NCBI GenBank assembly: GCA_026874595.1
Contig: CM049318.1
Span: 31,776,956 to 31,840,955 of the forward strand
Reading direction: 5' to 3'
Source of the DNA: Sipunculus nudus
Taxonomy: Eukaryota > Annelida > Sipuncula > Golfingiida > Sipunculidae
Length of the DNA stretch: 64,000 nucleotides
Shown here: positions 1 through 13,383 of the stretch, piece by piece
Layout of the letters: every line of letters begins with the position of its first letter
Position numbering within the stretch: position 1 is the stretch's first letter
The notes under the pieces: model-generated
Databases searched by the model: none
What the model saw: the letters and a program-made list of their open reading frames with translations, nothing else
Told to the model about the DNA's origin: nothing
Position numbers and translations under genes: made by a program

Positions 1-1271
1 TATGTACTTTTACTTGAACCGTGATGTCTTATATGTTGTGTTTATATACATCTACAGGCTACTTTTGTAATCCTGTTATAATTAAATGTGTTTAAACCAA
101 GTGTGCTTGATTTGCTGATAACGAGGTCCTCGCTATGACACGAAGACATAAACTGAACGTCCCTCGCAGGTTGTCCTCGCAAGTTATGCCCTAAGTCAAC
201 GCATCGTTCACACGTCTAACCAGCCCTTTTCTTTAAAAAAGTGTTCGATGATATATGCATCTTTTCCTGTATTTTTTTTTTTTTTAAATCTCAGTAGTAA
301 TTCATCCTCACTGAAGCAGAACTGCAGGTTCTCGGAAGTGCGGTGTTAAAAGCTAGGTCCTCGCGGGTATGATTATCCGCGTATAAGTGTGCGTGTTCAC
401 AACTTAAAACACGAAAAAAAAATGAACGGGATCTCGTGAAAGGTGCAGGTCATTTCGCGATTGAGCCAATGAAGCATCGATTAGATTCTGGTGTTGCTTA
501 AGGAACGTCATCAAAGAAAATTTGCAAATTTACCTGTAGATATTGGCCGAAAAAGTGAATGTGAAAACGGTGTTGCATAGGAGCCTCTCATAAAAGGTAT
601 CCAGCACATTGTCTTATCCAGACTTATTCTTTACAATACATATATCTAGTTACATTCTATATAGATGAGTGAATAACTATTAAAACTGGTATATTATACC
701 TGATTGACTTAACGCTGCACATAAATATAAAAACCATGTGTCCTATCATGACCTAAAACATCCATTGGTAAATCATAGTTTAATGGGAAACAATGCTGTT
801 ATTAGGAACATCTACTACAGAAATGATCATATACAAAGATATACGTAAACAATTAATCACTGGATGACATCCCAACAAGACGATGTTCAGATAGACGATT
901 TGGACGATTTTGTGTCACCTGGACGATTACCCGAAAGACGAGCCTAGCTTAACAATATCCAGAAAGACGAGTACAGGCTAATACTCCGGTTAATTCTAGC
1001 TTGTTAAGAGCATGTCGCTTCGACGACACGTTTTGGTGAAAGGGGCGTCAGTTCAGGGTTTTATATATGTTATTATCAGAAAAATATATTAACCGTGTCA
1101 AAAAATATTCTTTTGTAATTGAGTTTAGTTTATCTGTTATTGTGTGCACAACACCCGATAGCAGCGGAAATGTACGGCATTTCGGGATTCATATATATGA
1201 ATGATTATATGAAATATGAATATATGACACAGTTTAATGAAAATGTGTAAATATATATGACAAATATATAT

Positions 1272-1274
<3 letters not shown>

Positions 1275-1336
<62 letters not shown>

Positions 1337-1346
1337 CTCTATAACC

Positions 1347-1377
<31 letters not shown>
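1275..1377. repeat. (AT)n and (ATT)n microsatellites
   Basis: An uninterrupted AT dinucleotide run occupies about 1275-1330, and an ATT trinucleotide run occupies 1351-1377. The minus-strand Ile/Tyr-rich open frame that crosses it is an artefact of the repeat. Confidence 0.95.
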
Positions 1378-1379
<2 letters not shown>

Positions 1380-4300
1380 AATCGTGTACAGCAGTTCCTG
1401 ACAGGAAACAAAAAGTGAGGAGGTGAAATGTAAAGATTCATGGTTGAAGTAATGTTTGTTTCATTGAGAAAATTGAAGCTAATTAAGATTACTAATTGAT
1501 TAACCAACTATTTAAGTCCACACCAAAAATAAAAAAAAAACATAAATTCACTCTTATAACCCTGCACTATCAAAGGATAAGATTATGTTTAAAATAGTTC
1601 AATATTAACTGAATTGTTTGATTAAATAATAGTCCAACAGCTCATTCCGTAACTTGTAGACCTGCCCATTTAACTTTGCCTCATCAGTGTGGCTCTGCGT
1701 CCATCTTAGTTAATTAAATCAATAATATAAGCAATAAACTTTTGAATATCTTACAAAAAAAATAACCAATTCTTTTCTATTTATTCAAATGTTCGTCTAA
1801 GCCAGAAATTATTTATATAGTTGATATATATATTTCTGAATGTTATTATAAGAAATGTATCAGCTAGGATTCTATTTTTCCCCCAGATTAACGGAATATT
1901 TTAATTAATATTTATTATCGAGTTTATAATATAATGCCCGTAATTAATCAAGAATACCATCCCCACCCCTTTTATGTGTCTCTGGTTTGTTTGGACTTGT
2001 TAAACGGAGCGTGAACTTAGCTCCATATAAGGAGAGTAATTGGTTTCTCAGACAGTTGGTAAGGTTTTCCGGTCATGTTGGGTATGCCTGCACGAACTTT
2101 GCACAACTGTTACTGGGACAAGCTGTCAATAAGCGGCGATAAATTGAATATACATATTGCATTATTATCATTTATTGTCATTACCTTTAAATAAAGTTAT
2201 TGTAATTAACGGTAACTCCCTCTTTTGCTTATCAGCTCCATCTTGTGTCAACATAACATTAGTGACACACATAACGTTTGAGTAAGGCATTAAAACTGAC
2301 TAATTCCTTTGTATATTCTAATTCATTTGAGTGGATCGCCAACAGGAATACATAGCTTCACTACGTTGCGTTGGAATATGATTAAAGTTAAAGTTTAATC
2401 GAAAAGATAGATATCTTTAACTTTTAAATCGTTCAAAGTTTTGCGCTGATAAGAAATGCGGGAGTTACCATAAATAACAATAATCTTGTTCAAGGGCACC
2501 CAATTATCAGAGCGAGTTTATCTTGGGCTATCTATAAAAGCAATTACGAAGTTGGTCGTCATATGCAGTAAGGAACAAAGAATAATATTCATAAACATGT
2601 GCCGAAAATAACCGTAAGCAAGGCAAAGGCACTTCAAGGCATGATAAACTGACAGAATGTCAGTTGACGGATGGGTGCATACAAATTAAAAGTCCTTTAA
2701 ATAATCTTTAAAGGGTTTGAGATAAAACCGTTTCTTGATAAATATACGCCCAACTATGCTAACCTGTACATTGCTTTGTTATACTGTCAAAGTCATGTCA
2801 CTCTATAACACATTACCGACATACAAACTTACAAATCCGTATAAATACGCATCTTCTGTTAACATGCATGCGCCCATGCACGGCAGGCTAAATACATAAA
2901 TAGAGTCTAACAAAAGTTAATCGATCTTAGCATTGAAGGCCAAAGCTATGAATGTCGTTTTTGTTTATCAATAAATTAACTGCACAAAATCAGATCCTTA
3001 TTGGCACACTTTATTTATATTCTGCATATAGTTAGTTTTAAGTTGTGTAACAGACTATAAATAAAAATCTGACCACTGTTATTAGCAAGTTCGCCAAGTT
3101 TTATATCTTGAAGAGAATCGGTCTTCAAGATGTTTCAAACAATTTTACAGCATACGTATGTTATATTTAATCCTGAAATCTAGTAAGTTGCACTAAAGTT
3201 TAAATAAGTTTTACTGCACATATGTATGTTACATTTAATCCTCTAAGTTTTACTCAGTCTGTAAAACAAGTTTTACTTGTCTAGTAAATTGTTGAGCAGT
3301 AAATTTTATATCTGCCTAAGGTTTAATGATCATGATAAGCATAATCTTAATATTTATAATCATAATCATAACAAGCATAATCGCAATGAAACTTATCTTC
3401 ACATTAAAAATGATAATTATAATAATAATTATGTATATACGTATAACTTTATTAGAACAAGAACATATTTTATTAGTAATAAGAAGCAACCATTGTTTCA
3501 TTATCATATTCATGATTTTTTAATTTACGGAAACTAGTTATATTAAAGGGTTCTCAGAAGGAGAAAACTATTTAAAGGTGCCCAATCACCCATATAGCAT
3601 ATTGAATTAACACGACATTCCTTCCCTTTAAAATAAATTGGTACCTACCAAAATATTACCCTGAAACCGTTTCCTTACTCCTGTAAAAGAGTGTTAAAAC
3701 AGTGGACCGGGCGCGATCACAGGTGTCATAAACATAAACACCTGCGCGCATGTGCATCGCCCGGCAACAATGGGACCTCTGGTCACGCGGCCTTGTTATG
3801 ATAAACAGACACGTGTGGACTGTGTTTACCAACAAGCAGACCGATTTCAAGGTGCTAAATAGCCGTATGCGAGGTCCTGAGACTTTGTGTTGGGGTTGTT
3901 TTCCTGGGAAACTTTCATTAAAGCAAAACTGAACTGATAGTGTGAAAGAATTGGCCTAATATTGCTCCTGATTATGTCCCTTTAAAATTTATATAGGAAT
4001 ATTTTTCTATTACATCGATACAGACGGAGGCCATATTTTCCCAATCATCCGTCTTTTTAACTATTTTTGTTGGTTAGTTTATGACCAAAAGTCTGTCGAA
4101 TCATTTATGAATATGACTTGATTTGGTGTTTTCATTAAACACTATCGCTGCCTTAAAATGTCCGATAAATCTGTTTGTCATCACGTATGTCAACGCGACA
4201 TGCATGACGGTGTATTAACTATATCTTTTATGGCCAGTCGAGGGTCTCTCTATATCTCAGATGATGGCGTTCGGCAATGTCTACAGGTTGGAAAAACCTT

Positions 4301-5283
4301 AGAACTCGAAGAAAACCACAGCCGTTTAACGGTATAAGGACAACTACAACCCAGTATCATACCAGGGGTCTAGAGGGGTCACCAGAGAAGAGAGCCGAGC
4401 GTTTCCCCCTCGACCATCCAGTCCCCTTAGTTCCATGAATGTTGGTTCATTTTATATTATAGTAATTATTTTATTCGCGTGGCCTGCATAGTGTTGTTTC
4501 CCGAGCAGTTATTGATCGCTTGTGGCGACGTGCCTACGGGCGTAAACGGGACCGGTCTTAAAACTGTTGTCAGCAGAAACGGAAGATGAACGTTACATAT
4601 CCGAAGAAAGCTCCAGAATCTTCGCCAGATTAGGAGGATCCGTTATTTACGTAAAGTATGTCACAAATTCATTATCATACAATACACAAGTTCAAAATTA
4701 TACAATAGATTCATAGATGATTTGATGCTTGAACTAGGCGGATTTGTAAACATTGATGTATTGTTAGTACGAGATCGGTATTTTTGATTTAAAAATATGC
4801 CTGCGAAACCTGTATTGCTGTGAACACGTTTAATGCAGATTTTGTTCTCGTTGAAAATGAATGATTGAAAATAAAATAATTTAGTCCCAGATAAAGATTT
4901 CGGGCATTTTCATCTAGTAAAAAAAAACCTCTCTTGTGCTAAAGAACATATATCAATATCTATATATACAAGAGTACATATTTATGTATATTTGTATATA
5001 TTCCTCACCCTTCGTCCCACACGTGTCAATTTTGACTGAGTAGCGGAGGTAGCGTCGGGAAATAGAATAATATAAACGTTGAATACTAAAATGCAGAGTC
5101 GGTTTGGTTCCTGGGAACGTTTTCTTTCTTATATATTCCTGATTGTACGAGCTATATGTATAGTGTACCATCACAGTGGTACATGCTACCTTATTCATTT
5201 TACTTATTTACTTTATTGGCCACATCTCTGTGTAACATATATATGGTTAATCGACAGATTTCGCAATGCAAGATTGTGTGTGA

Positions 5284-5295
<12 letters not shown>

Positions 5296-5335
<40 letters not shown>
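5296..5335. repeat. (GA)n microsatellite preceded by GT repeats
   Basis: A GT-rich tract runs straight into about 20 GA units. It ends 41 bases before the proposed start codon at 5377, so it would lie in the intron or leader just upstream of the first coding exon. Confidence 0.95.
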
Positions 5336-5339
<4 letters not shown>

Positions 5340-5376
5340 CTTCAGTTTATACCAGCTTACTCTTTTTCTCTTTTAG

Positions 5377-7962
5377 ATGGCCTTCTGGTTCCCGGGCTTA
5401 GTGGTTATGACTGGTCTGTGGGCTGACACTTGTAAGTATCTGTGACACATACGTTGAATTACATTTTTCTCAGACGTCGGGTTGCTAGGCCTTTCATATA
5501 GCATTTAGGAGACTACAAAGTGATTGAAACGTTCCATTAAAAAGCGTTTAGGCAAAAAAAGGTATGGTTCTCAGGCACCGCCCGCATCAATGTTAACCCC
5601 TGCATTAAAAATTTTTATTTTATGTTCATCTTTCCAGAAGATAAATCGTGTGCATATCATATTAAAATTCAAGAGAGTAACATCACGATGCGCAGACCTG
5701 TGCAATTTATTTTAAAAGATTACAAATATAATCTTAAATGATATATATAATCCTCCCTATGTAATGAATGACTTTGTTCTTTTTCCCCCGGGCTGTTTCT
5801 AAAGGGCCGTTTGGGTTTTTTTTTCATGTGCATTGTCATGTTTGACTTACAAACAAGAAGTCAAAATGGGTTCGTCCGTTTTCTCTCCTTTTAGCAGTAT
5901 TTTCTTGCAACCTAATGATGAGACGACTTATTTGTCTGACATTTATTTTACCAGTACGACCACCGTTTCATTTCATGAAATAACTAAATAAAGTTCATCT
6001 TTTTGTGTAAGGATTTCGTTTGTTTTTAACATCTTAATATTATTTGATAAAAAATCCTGGCTATATATTTAGTGTACATTTTAAATATATTATTTTTGGG
6101 AATTTCTTAGTTTTTAGAAGTTTCTTCATGCATGTTTTTTTCTCTATTCCTTGTTCTGGTTATACTGGTTTAAAGACAGGTAGCATTAGAAGCCGAGTAA
6201 TATATCTTGATTTAGGTTACAAATGATGAATATTATATATTAATTAAATCTTGTCCAGCCAAAATATAGACACAGTATTTAATTATTATAAATGCTGTCT
6301 CTTTTAAGCGTTTCCAAAATGCAGTCCCCCTTTTCCTTCAGACGCCCGACTCTACAGTGTTGAAGAGGGCAAGCCACTTGAACTGCAACCTGTAACGGAC
6401 ACCGCAACAAACACCACTCGGATGGCACTGACACTGTACCCAGCCAGTGGTTCGTCTATGGCCATTACGCTTGGACAGGGGAGGCCCGCAGCGGATTCCT
6501 ATCACGTGAGTCTTAACATAGAAAACTCAACCCTCCACGTGGCAGAGAGTGACCCGGACGAGAGGAAAATAGGTCTCATATCAACACCGTTTAATCTGAC
6601 CGACAACACTCTCTGGTGGGAGGTCAAGAATCAAGAGCTGCTCATCGGAACCGGAAGTGACGTCAACGAATCACGTGTCTTGGTCATCCCGAAGCTTTCT
6701 AAGCGTTTCACTCCACGCTACGCGATGCTGCACAGCTATGAAGGAGAAACGATACTGGAAGCGGATGACGGTAAAAAATAATTCACGTTTCTGGTTTAAT
6801 CCATAAAATAAAAAGTAAATTAAACAAAATGTTATACTCCAAAAATACGATTAATTAATAGGTGAAACTCTAACAAATGATATGTAACTTTATGAAAATT
6901 AACATAAAAATTTGATCCTTTTATGAATACTATCACAAAAAATATCTGAAGCCTCTGTAAACTTAATTTTAACACGCCCAACCCCTCAAATTATAATAAG
7001 ATTATCAGTAAACATTTAAAGTATAGCTTATCCATATTTTGGCAATTGCAAGGGAATATGTTTCTGTAGTTCTGGATTGTTCTAATTCTAAAATTTAATT
7101 AATTGTTTTCATTACACACAGAAAAAAACACTTTTATGAAAATAATTATGTAAATAATCGACTTTCATCGATCATCCTAATCAAGCAAATACACTCTAAT
7201 ATTGTATAAGGTTTGAACGAGTGTGTTATATTTTTTTTATAAATATATATAATGTGGCATATTTCTATTCATAATACATTGACCTTAGATAACCCTTAGG
7301 CTGCATATGTTATAATATTGATCCCTATATACCTCATTTTATGTTTACCTACCTCCTTTTAAAGCAACGCTTAATTTCAATATAGTGCTGTTCTAAAGTT
7401 TCTACTTTTTTTAATCCACAATAATATTCCATTTATTATGACTCAACTATACATACATATAAATTAATGATTAACTATAATGTAATAGATTAACAAGCAC
7501 GTACATACACAAACCTATCAAGACCAAATACATTAAAGCTGGCCGATAAATAACCTCAATAAAACATAAATTAAATGGAAAGGTATCATTTGAAAATCCG
7601 TACAACATTATTGTAACAGTGCATGAATTATTGTCTGTGTTTGTAAAAACGCTCGTAAATGAAAATGTCTGTTTAAACAAAGTACGTATTTCACACGAAC
7701 AGAGGAAACCTTGACGTCTGAAGCATCACCAAGACCGAGGCCGGAACCATTGACACGTGAAACAACACCAAAGGAAACTACTAAACGTGAAACAACAACC
7801 CCTCGACTCACGACACGTGAAACGCCATCCACTGCACCTCCAAACCGTGACATAACAGCAGACCATAGAGAATTAAAAACTTCCACTGAAGAACCCCTTT
7901 CCGAACCAGCTAAAGAGCTTGAGGTATTTTGGGCAAAATATGACATATGAAAATCTAATATA

Positions 7963-8004
<42 letters not shown>

Positions 8005-9020
8005 CATATTCACATCACTAAAATACTCCCTTCGTGTCGGTTTATTTGTCGCCCTGCCAGGGTCGTGGTATTTATGTTTACCACTTAATAATAAAAATAA
8101 AACGTGATTTCATTTACCGATAGTTACGGTAGCTCGTGTAAGACATACAGTTTTTTATCTCATTCCCACGCGAAAGTGTCTTGATCCCATGCGATAGTAT
8201 CTCTTCCCCACGCCAAAATAATCTCGTTCCAATGTGATATTATATCTATCTCATATGATAATTATCTCGTTCCCACACGACTACGCTAGTCTTGTATATT
8301 TCTTGTATGGTATAATCAGATTCAGAATTTATTATACCTTTTACGTATGTATAACGTTCTTTGTGGAAGTTTGTTTGTTCTGCCTGACCAGATTTAAATA
8401 CACTAATCTTCCTACAAATTGACATTTGTTTAAAAAATCGAAATGCAATAAAATATAGCTTCTGCTAAAATATTCTATTCAAAGTGGATTTGTACTAGTT
8501 GAACTCAATGGTGTGCATACACTTTTTTTTGTAAATTAAGTGAAGAAAGTAATTTGCTGAATATGTAATTAGATAAAACCATTAAAAACTTAAATGTTTA
8601 CCATAAAATTATCGATTAATATCAAGTGACAATATTATTTATTTATGAATAAATCGGTTTTTTTTTTTTTTTTTTTTGGAAATCATATAGGTCAAGGTCA
8701 TGAAGGCGCTACCACGGCCGTTTCGACCTGCGAAAGTTGCACAGTTTCTCGCAGCGCCATCTACAACCGGCCCAATGAAACGGTCCGTGAAGCTGTTTGA
8801 TTGGTTCGGAGAGGAGGAGGACACGGCGGAAGCCCCGCTGGGGCCAGCGATGGGTATCACGGGATTGGCTTTTATCATCGTCTTCGTCCTCCTCGTCATC
8901 TGTATGGATCTGATGGGAATCAACAAACAAATCAACCTCCTGAAGAGAAACCTCGGCCTGAACGAAAGGGTAAAGAAAACCAAAATTGTCCCAATGGAAA
9001 CCGACAAAAAACTAGAGTAA
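5377..9020 (+). CDS. Single-pass type I membrane protein with FAMeT-like ectodomain and Thr-rich stalk (4 coding exons)
   Basis: Proposed coding exons are 5377-5431, 6342-6770, 7703-7923 and 8691-9020. All introns are GT...AG, and the frame stays open across every junction (1035 nt, 344 residues). Residues 1-20 look like a signal peptide. Residues about 40-160 contain four N-glycosylation sequons (NTT, NST, NLT, NES) and a hydrophobic block with W-W followed by L-I-G-T-G near residue 110. That pattern resembles the farnesoic-acid O-methyltransferase-like domain (Methyltransf_FA), which in animals is often an extracellular module rather than an enzyme. Residues 163-235 form a Thr/Pro/Glu-rich stalk with repeated TRETT units, probably O-glycosylated. 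A membrane helix lies at about 290-312, followed by a short Lys-rich tail. The start was chosen because it follows a pyrimidine-rich acceptor and begins a hydrophobic leader; an upstream non-coding exon is likely. The gene model is well supported by frame continuity. The domain name is inference. Confidence 0.72.
7967..8001. repeat. (TA)n microsatellite in intron 3
   Basis: A pure TA run starts about 40 bases downstream of the donor site at 7924, inside the third intron of the membrane-protein gene. Confidence 0.95.
8157..8280. repeat. Degenerate ~21-bp minisatellite, about six units
   Basis: Successive units begin with TCTC or TCTT, continue with a TTCCCA-like core, then CGCGA or a variant, then an A/T-rich tail. 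I see six consecutive diverged copies of about 20-23 bp in intron 3 of the membrane-protein gene. The units are too diverged for a recent expansion. Confidence 0.7.
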
Positions 9021-9130
9021 CTATGCTTATTTGCCTTTCAAATGCAACAGGACAGTCTGAGAGTAGTTGATATTGATATTTGACGCTAATGAGTATATGT
9101 GTAGTGCTATTGTATAAAACTGTCGCCGAT

Positions 9131-9593
9131 TACTTTATGGTCATCTGCAGCGTTTGGTCAAGGGCAATGGTGCTTGTGCTATTTTGGCCCTCTGACATTT
9201 GAGAGTCTACGACCAGCGTACTGGCTGTCAGAGTGCCGTCAAATCCTTTAGCGATGAACATAATTTAAGACTATGAGGATGCAAATATGTCTGACAACGC
9301 CTCATGGCCTTCAAGTACGCTGTCACTGGGCATAAACTAGACCAGTCGTAAGTTTTTAAGTATACTTTCTATCAAAATCTCTCATGAGCGAGAAAAATTC
9401 TGTTTTTCCTCAGCATGTTGGTAAATTCCTTCGCATGTTTCTTGAGTTTCTGACCGCATGAATACAAACGTGGCTCGCATGGGTTACTGGACGCAGTCAG
9501 CTTGTACGCGATACCTGGAATGGCTCGATACCATAGTGACGGACTTTCAGTTTGGGTTGCGAGTTCACAAATATTGTTTTGTGTAAATAGCAT
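9131..9593 (-). other. Weak minus-strand ORFs (9131-9261 and 9372-9593), possible gene remnant
   Basis: On the minus strand a 43-residue ORF (9131-9261) and a 73-residue ORF (9372-9593) have mixed, non-repetitive composition unlike the surrounding AT-rich DNA. I recognise no domain. The first begins with an ATG preceded by an in-frame stop. Splice sites joining the two are not evident. They could be a small unrecognised gene, a pseudogene fragment, a transcribed tail of the plus-strand gene that ends at 9020, or chance. Confidence 0.15.
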
Positions 9594-11607
9594 AATATGA
9601 AGATTATGGGCTGTTTAGTGCGATATGAATGCAACATTATGGAACATTACTGTTCAACCAATCTTTCAAAGTTGCACAAGCTTTTGAACAAGGATGGGTT
9701 TTCGTTATCCTGCAGCACAGACCTTGGTTCTTGAAATATTGCTGAAACACGACGAAAAATGATATTGTTGGACGTGATGTATTCTTATATAAAGCTGTGG
9801 GGATGAGGTTCTGAACTCCTTACAAACCATTATGGAAATTGTATAACATTTAGCTCACAGTACTAAGAAACAAAGAGTACCAGTCCCTCGGTCATTTTTA
9901 CGTTTTTTTAATTATATTATTTTTAATGTATCAACAACTGAAACATTTCGCGCTGTCACTATTGGTTGATAATTTAAAGACATTTTAAAGATATCCATAA
10001 TACTGATTTTTCTGCCAACTTTTCCCGTTATATAAAGGCCTGTGCAATATATAACAATACAAGTACATGAACTTGACTTAATCGAGGACACAAATTTTTT
10101 GCACAACCCTCTCCGTTGTTCTCTTTTTTTTTTTGCAAATATTTCTGTCAAACCCCAATCAATATAAATTATGCCTGATTTGCCCACTTTTGATGACAAA
10201 AAAAAAACAACAACAGAAGACATGTCATAGTACATGAAGCAGAGCACACGAAGGATCATGGTGTTAGTACTGATGCTAAAAGTCCGAATATTGTCAGTAC
10301 AGTCTGTGTCAAAGTGCAGTTTGCAGTCATGTAGAACTAGTTTATGGTTCTTGTCAGTATGACACACTTAAGCATTTATGTTAAGCACGAGTCTTTCAGT
10401 TATCGTTGTTTCCCGCGTTATATAGACAGTTATAAACTAGATCGCCAGATGGCGGTAAAACCAGTTATAAACATGTCACTTAGCTGTCAGGTTAGCAGAG
10501 CTGGATGTGCCCATCACTAGCAGTTTTAGTACCTCTCGATAGGTGTCAGCGTTTGTTGTGACAAATGAAAAGCACAGGCAATCTACGTTCCTCACGAAGT
10601 CGTCCTTGGTCTCCTTAAGTTTTAATCGCTGCATTATTTTGCAAGATTCTACGAGCTACGCCACCCGTGCGGGCACATGGCAAAGAATTAACATCGGATA
10701 AGTGAGAACGTGGTATTGCATTATGCATTCAGCTAACAATTTTAAACATGCCAAGTCCCCTTTTCGTTGGTCTGATTATACATCTTCTATGCCGAAGTAG
10801 TAAGAGCACTGAGAGCGGGTATCGCATCTTAAAGTTTTGAAATTTTGGTGCAAAAATGCGACAGCCCGCTCTCTTTGTTCTGAATACAATTTGTGTCTCT
10901 CCGCAGTCCCTGGGCAACCTGGCATTCTTATTGGTATTGATTAAGAACATATTGATTAAAAAATGCTTTAGTCTATGAACAGAGTTACGGGTTTTATATT
11001 CTAAATGCTTTTAGAATTAAATGCGAGTTTCCAAATGATGAGCATTGCCTCTCAGGAAAATTGACTGGAGGTTATGTTTTCCATTCCGCGTTTTTGCACT
11101 TAGTCTGTTTAACTGCTTATAGAAGATAAACGAAAACATTATAAAGTATTTTTTTCTCATCTTAAAGATTAATTTACTGTATTCGTATTGCAATTGGATG
11201 AGTCTTTTTTGTCGTTTCCAATGTTTAAGCAAAGATCACTGTGCCAAAGCTCCGAGGTAAAAACTTATTTGGGAAACTGATATTAACATATATCTGGCCA
11301 GTGTTTGACATTAAATTATCAATAGATCTAAGCCTTGTTAAATTGAAAAATATTGCATATAAAAAAAAACAAAAAAAAGGCGGCTGGTTCTGTGTTGGAA
11401 TATGAAGATTAACAAATTCAAGGACCCAGCAGGGACGTCATAATCGATAATTAGAGTGAGATTTTAGTGTTTAGTAAAGGCACCTATTATGAGAAGAGAT
11501 TACCCGAGGTGCTGTTAACATTGGTTACAATTTTTTTCGTGTCTTCGGCGTGTTTGATCTTTACGTCATTAGTGTCGTATTTTATTTTTAAGACTAGTTT
11601 ACTTTTG

Positions 11608-11672
<65 letters not shown>

Positions 11673-11807
11673 ATTATATTTGCCAAGGTTAGGAAATTTT
11701 TAATGTACATAAAGCTAGAATATCCTATGTGAGTTGTGATGGGTCCTCTCCGGTTGGTTTTCGGTCTAAACGATATATGTCACTGGAGTACATGTCTTTT
11801 TTAACAT

Positions 11808-11859
<52 letters not shown>

Positions 11860-13383
11860 CTAACATTGGTTTCATTTAACATACCGGTATGAGATTACCA
11901 CGTGCGCCACAAATCAATGCTTCATCTAGGGTACCTGGTAATTGTCGACCAAATAATGAGTGGCGCCTCTTATTTATAACCTATTATGTGATGTTGTCAC
12001 CGACTTGCTGTTTCCAGGTGTTCAGGTTATGTTTATAAAACAATCATGATGTATTGATATTACCAGTCAGATATCGTTTCAATATTACGATAATTTACGA
12101 TATATAAGGCTTTGACACTAGCTACAGTCATATTTGCAACAGCCCACGCATGTACACGGACACGAAAATAAAGGCACATGAGCCACTTCAGCAGAATGTT
12201 GACCTTAACATAGTTCACATGCCTAAGTGTATACAGCAGTAAAAAAGCCCTTACGTTACCAAAATGAACATAAGATGAAGTAGATTTGTTAATTTTTAGG
12301 ATATCGTTCTGACCTTAAGTAGGCCCTTGCACGCTGATAAGTGTTACATTCTTGATAAACAGGCTTTTGACCTTTGGTTCTCATACCGTGCATGTCCCAA
12401 ATGTAAACCAGTGACAACGGTTATCTGTGCTTGTAAAGCAGACGGAGCCTTAAGTATAATAATCATGCGCAGAATATACAGATATATATCTTTTGTCATG
12501 TTGATTATATTTTCTCACAGGTTAGTTAATTAAAGTCAGACCATTGATATAGAAATATATTGATATTAACATATAAATGGCATATAAATGAACCAAAATT
12601 GAAATGTCGGGGTACAAATTTGTGTCAAACATGCCGGTAACTTGCCTTATAAGTCGCCATTTCTTCCTGTGAAAAAATAAGACCTCGACCCCATAGATTT
12701 ATGTAAATAATACGAAAATCCATCATTTGCTTTTACATTATATACTAAATACATAATCTTCTAAGCTTTTTTTTACAATTTACAAAATGAAACTAAGCCT
12801 AATGGTCATCTTATATATAATATACCATGATTTCTCTTGATTTTTTGGACGTTAATTGTCCGAATTCATAATATTTTAATTCACAGTTTCTCTAAGATTT
12901 ACCAGGTGTGTCACATTGTAACACTCAGTCATGATTAATTTATATACATCTGATGCAGGTCCCACGGTCTCTCACCCACATGAGTATGAAAGAATCATGG
13001 ACACCCAGACTATAGTTATGTCTTTTTAAAACGGCCATTAATCACTTAATATAAGCTTCAATTAAGATCAGCTGGGGTACTGATACTACCCTGCGTGTCC
13101 TAAGCCTTTTGTTAGGCTATTTAATGGTTTGAAACAGATAAGGCATAATAAGAAACATAGCCTGTGTGCCTTGATTGCTACATGCTACTGTCGCATGTGC
13201 TCTAAAGTGGCATGCCTTGTGTATCGACCGCTGATATGGTCTTATCAGATTAAAACGAACTGGTTATTATTTCTTAGAATACTAGAAGGAAGTCAGTTAA
13301 ACAATGCCATATAACAGTTAAGTACCGATGCAGCTGTTACATTAGCTCAGCTTTTGCGAGTGTGTTAAGATCCTGGAAGGAAA
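9594..13383. other. Intergenic stretch with microsatellites
   Basis: No plus-strand exon was recognised. An AT run lies at 11611-11672, and a TA run passing into GT at 11811-11858. A compact minus-strand ORF is listed separately. The final part presumably carries the promoter and 5' leader of the gene starting at 13384, but no TATA box at a convincing distance was seen. Confidence 0.5.
10476..10634 (-). CDS. Short minus-strand ORF of 52 residues, unidentified
   Basis: The ORF reads ATG to TGA and begins MQRLKLKETKDD. It is balanced in composition, with charged and hydrophobic residues interleaved, which is unusual for this AT-rich interval. I recognise no family and no splice partners. It may be an exon fragment of a decayed gene or a chance reading frame. 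Confidence 0.15.
   Translation of the reverse strand: MQRLKLKETKDDFVRNVDCLCFSFVTTNADTYREVLKLLVMGTSSSANLTAK

Larger units (their letters stand above)
1..5376. other. AT-rich non-coding stretch upstream of the first gene
   Basis: No coding exon with convincing splice sites was recognised on either strand. The stretch holds simple repeats (listed separately) and scattered homopolymers. Open frames here are short and low-complexity, for example Asn/His- and Ile-rich readings near 3277-3537. The interval may contain the promoter and a 5' untranslated exon of the gene starting at 5377, because that start codon directly follows a splice-acceptor-like tract. I could not place a transcription start. 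Confidence 0.5.

Noticed and set aside
1137-1337. Minus-strand Ile/Tyr-rich ORF
   Set aside because: Created by the AT microsatellite; no independent coding signal.
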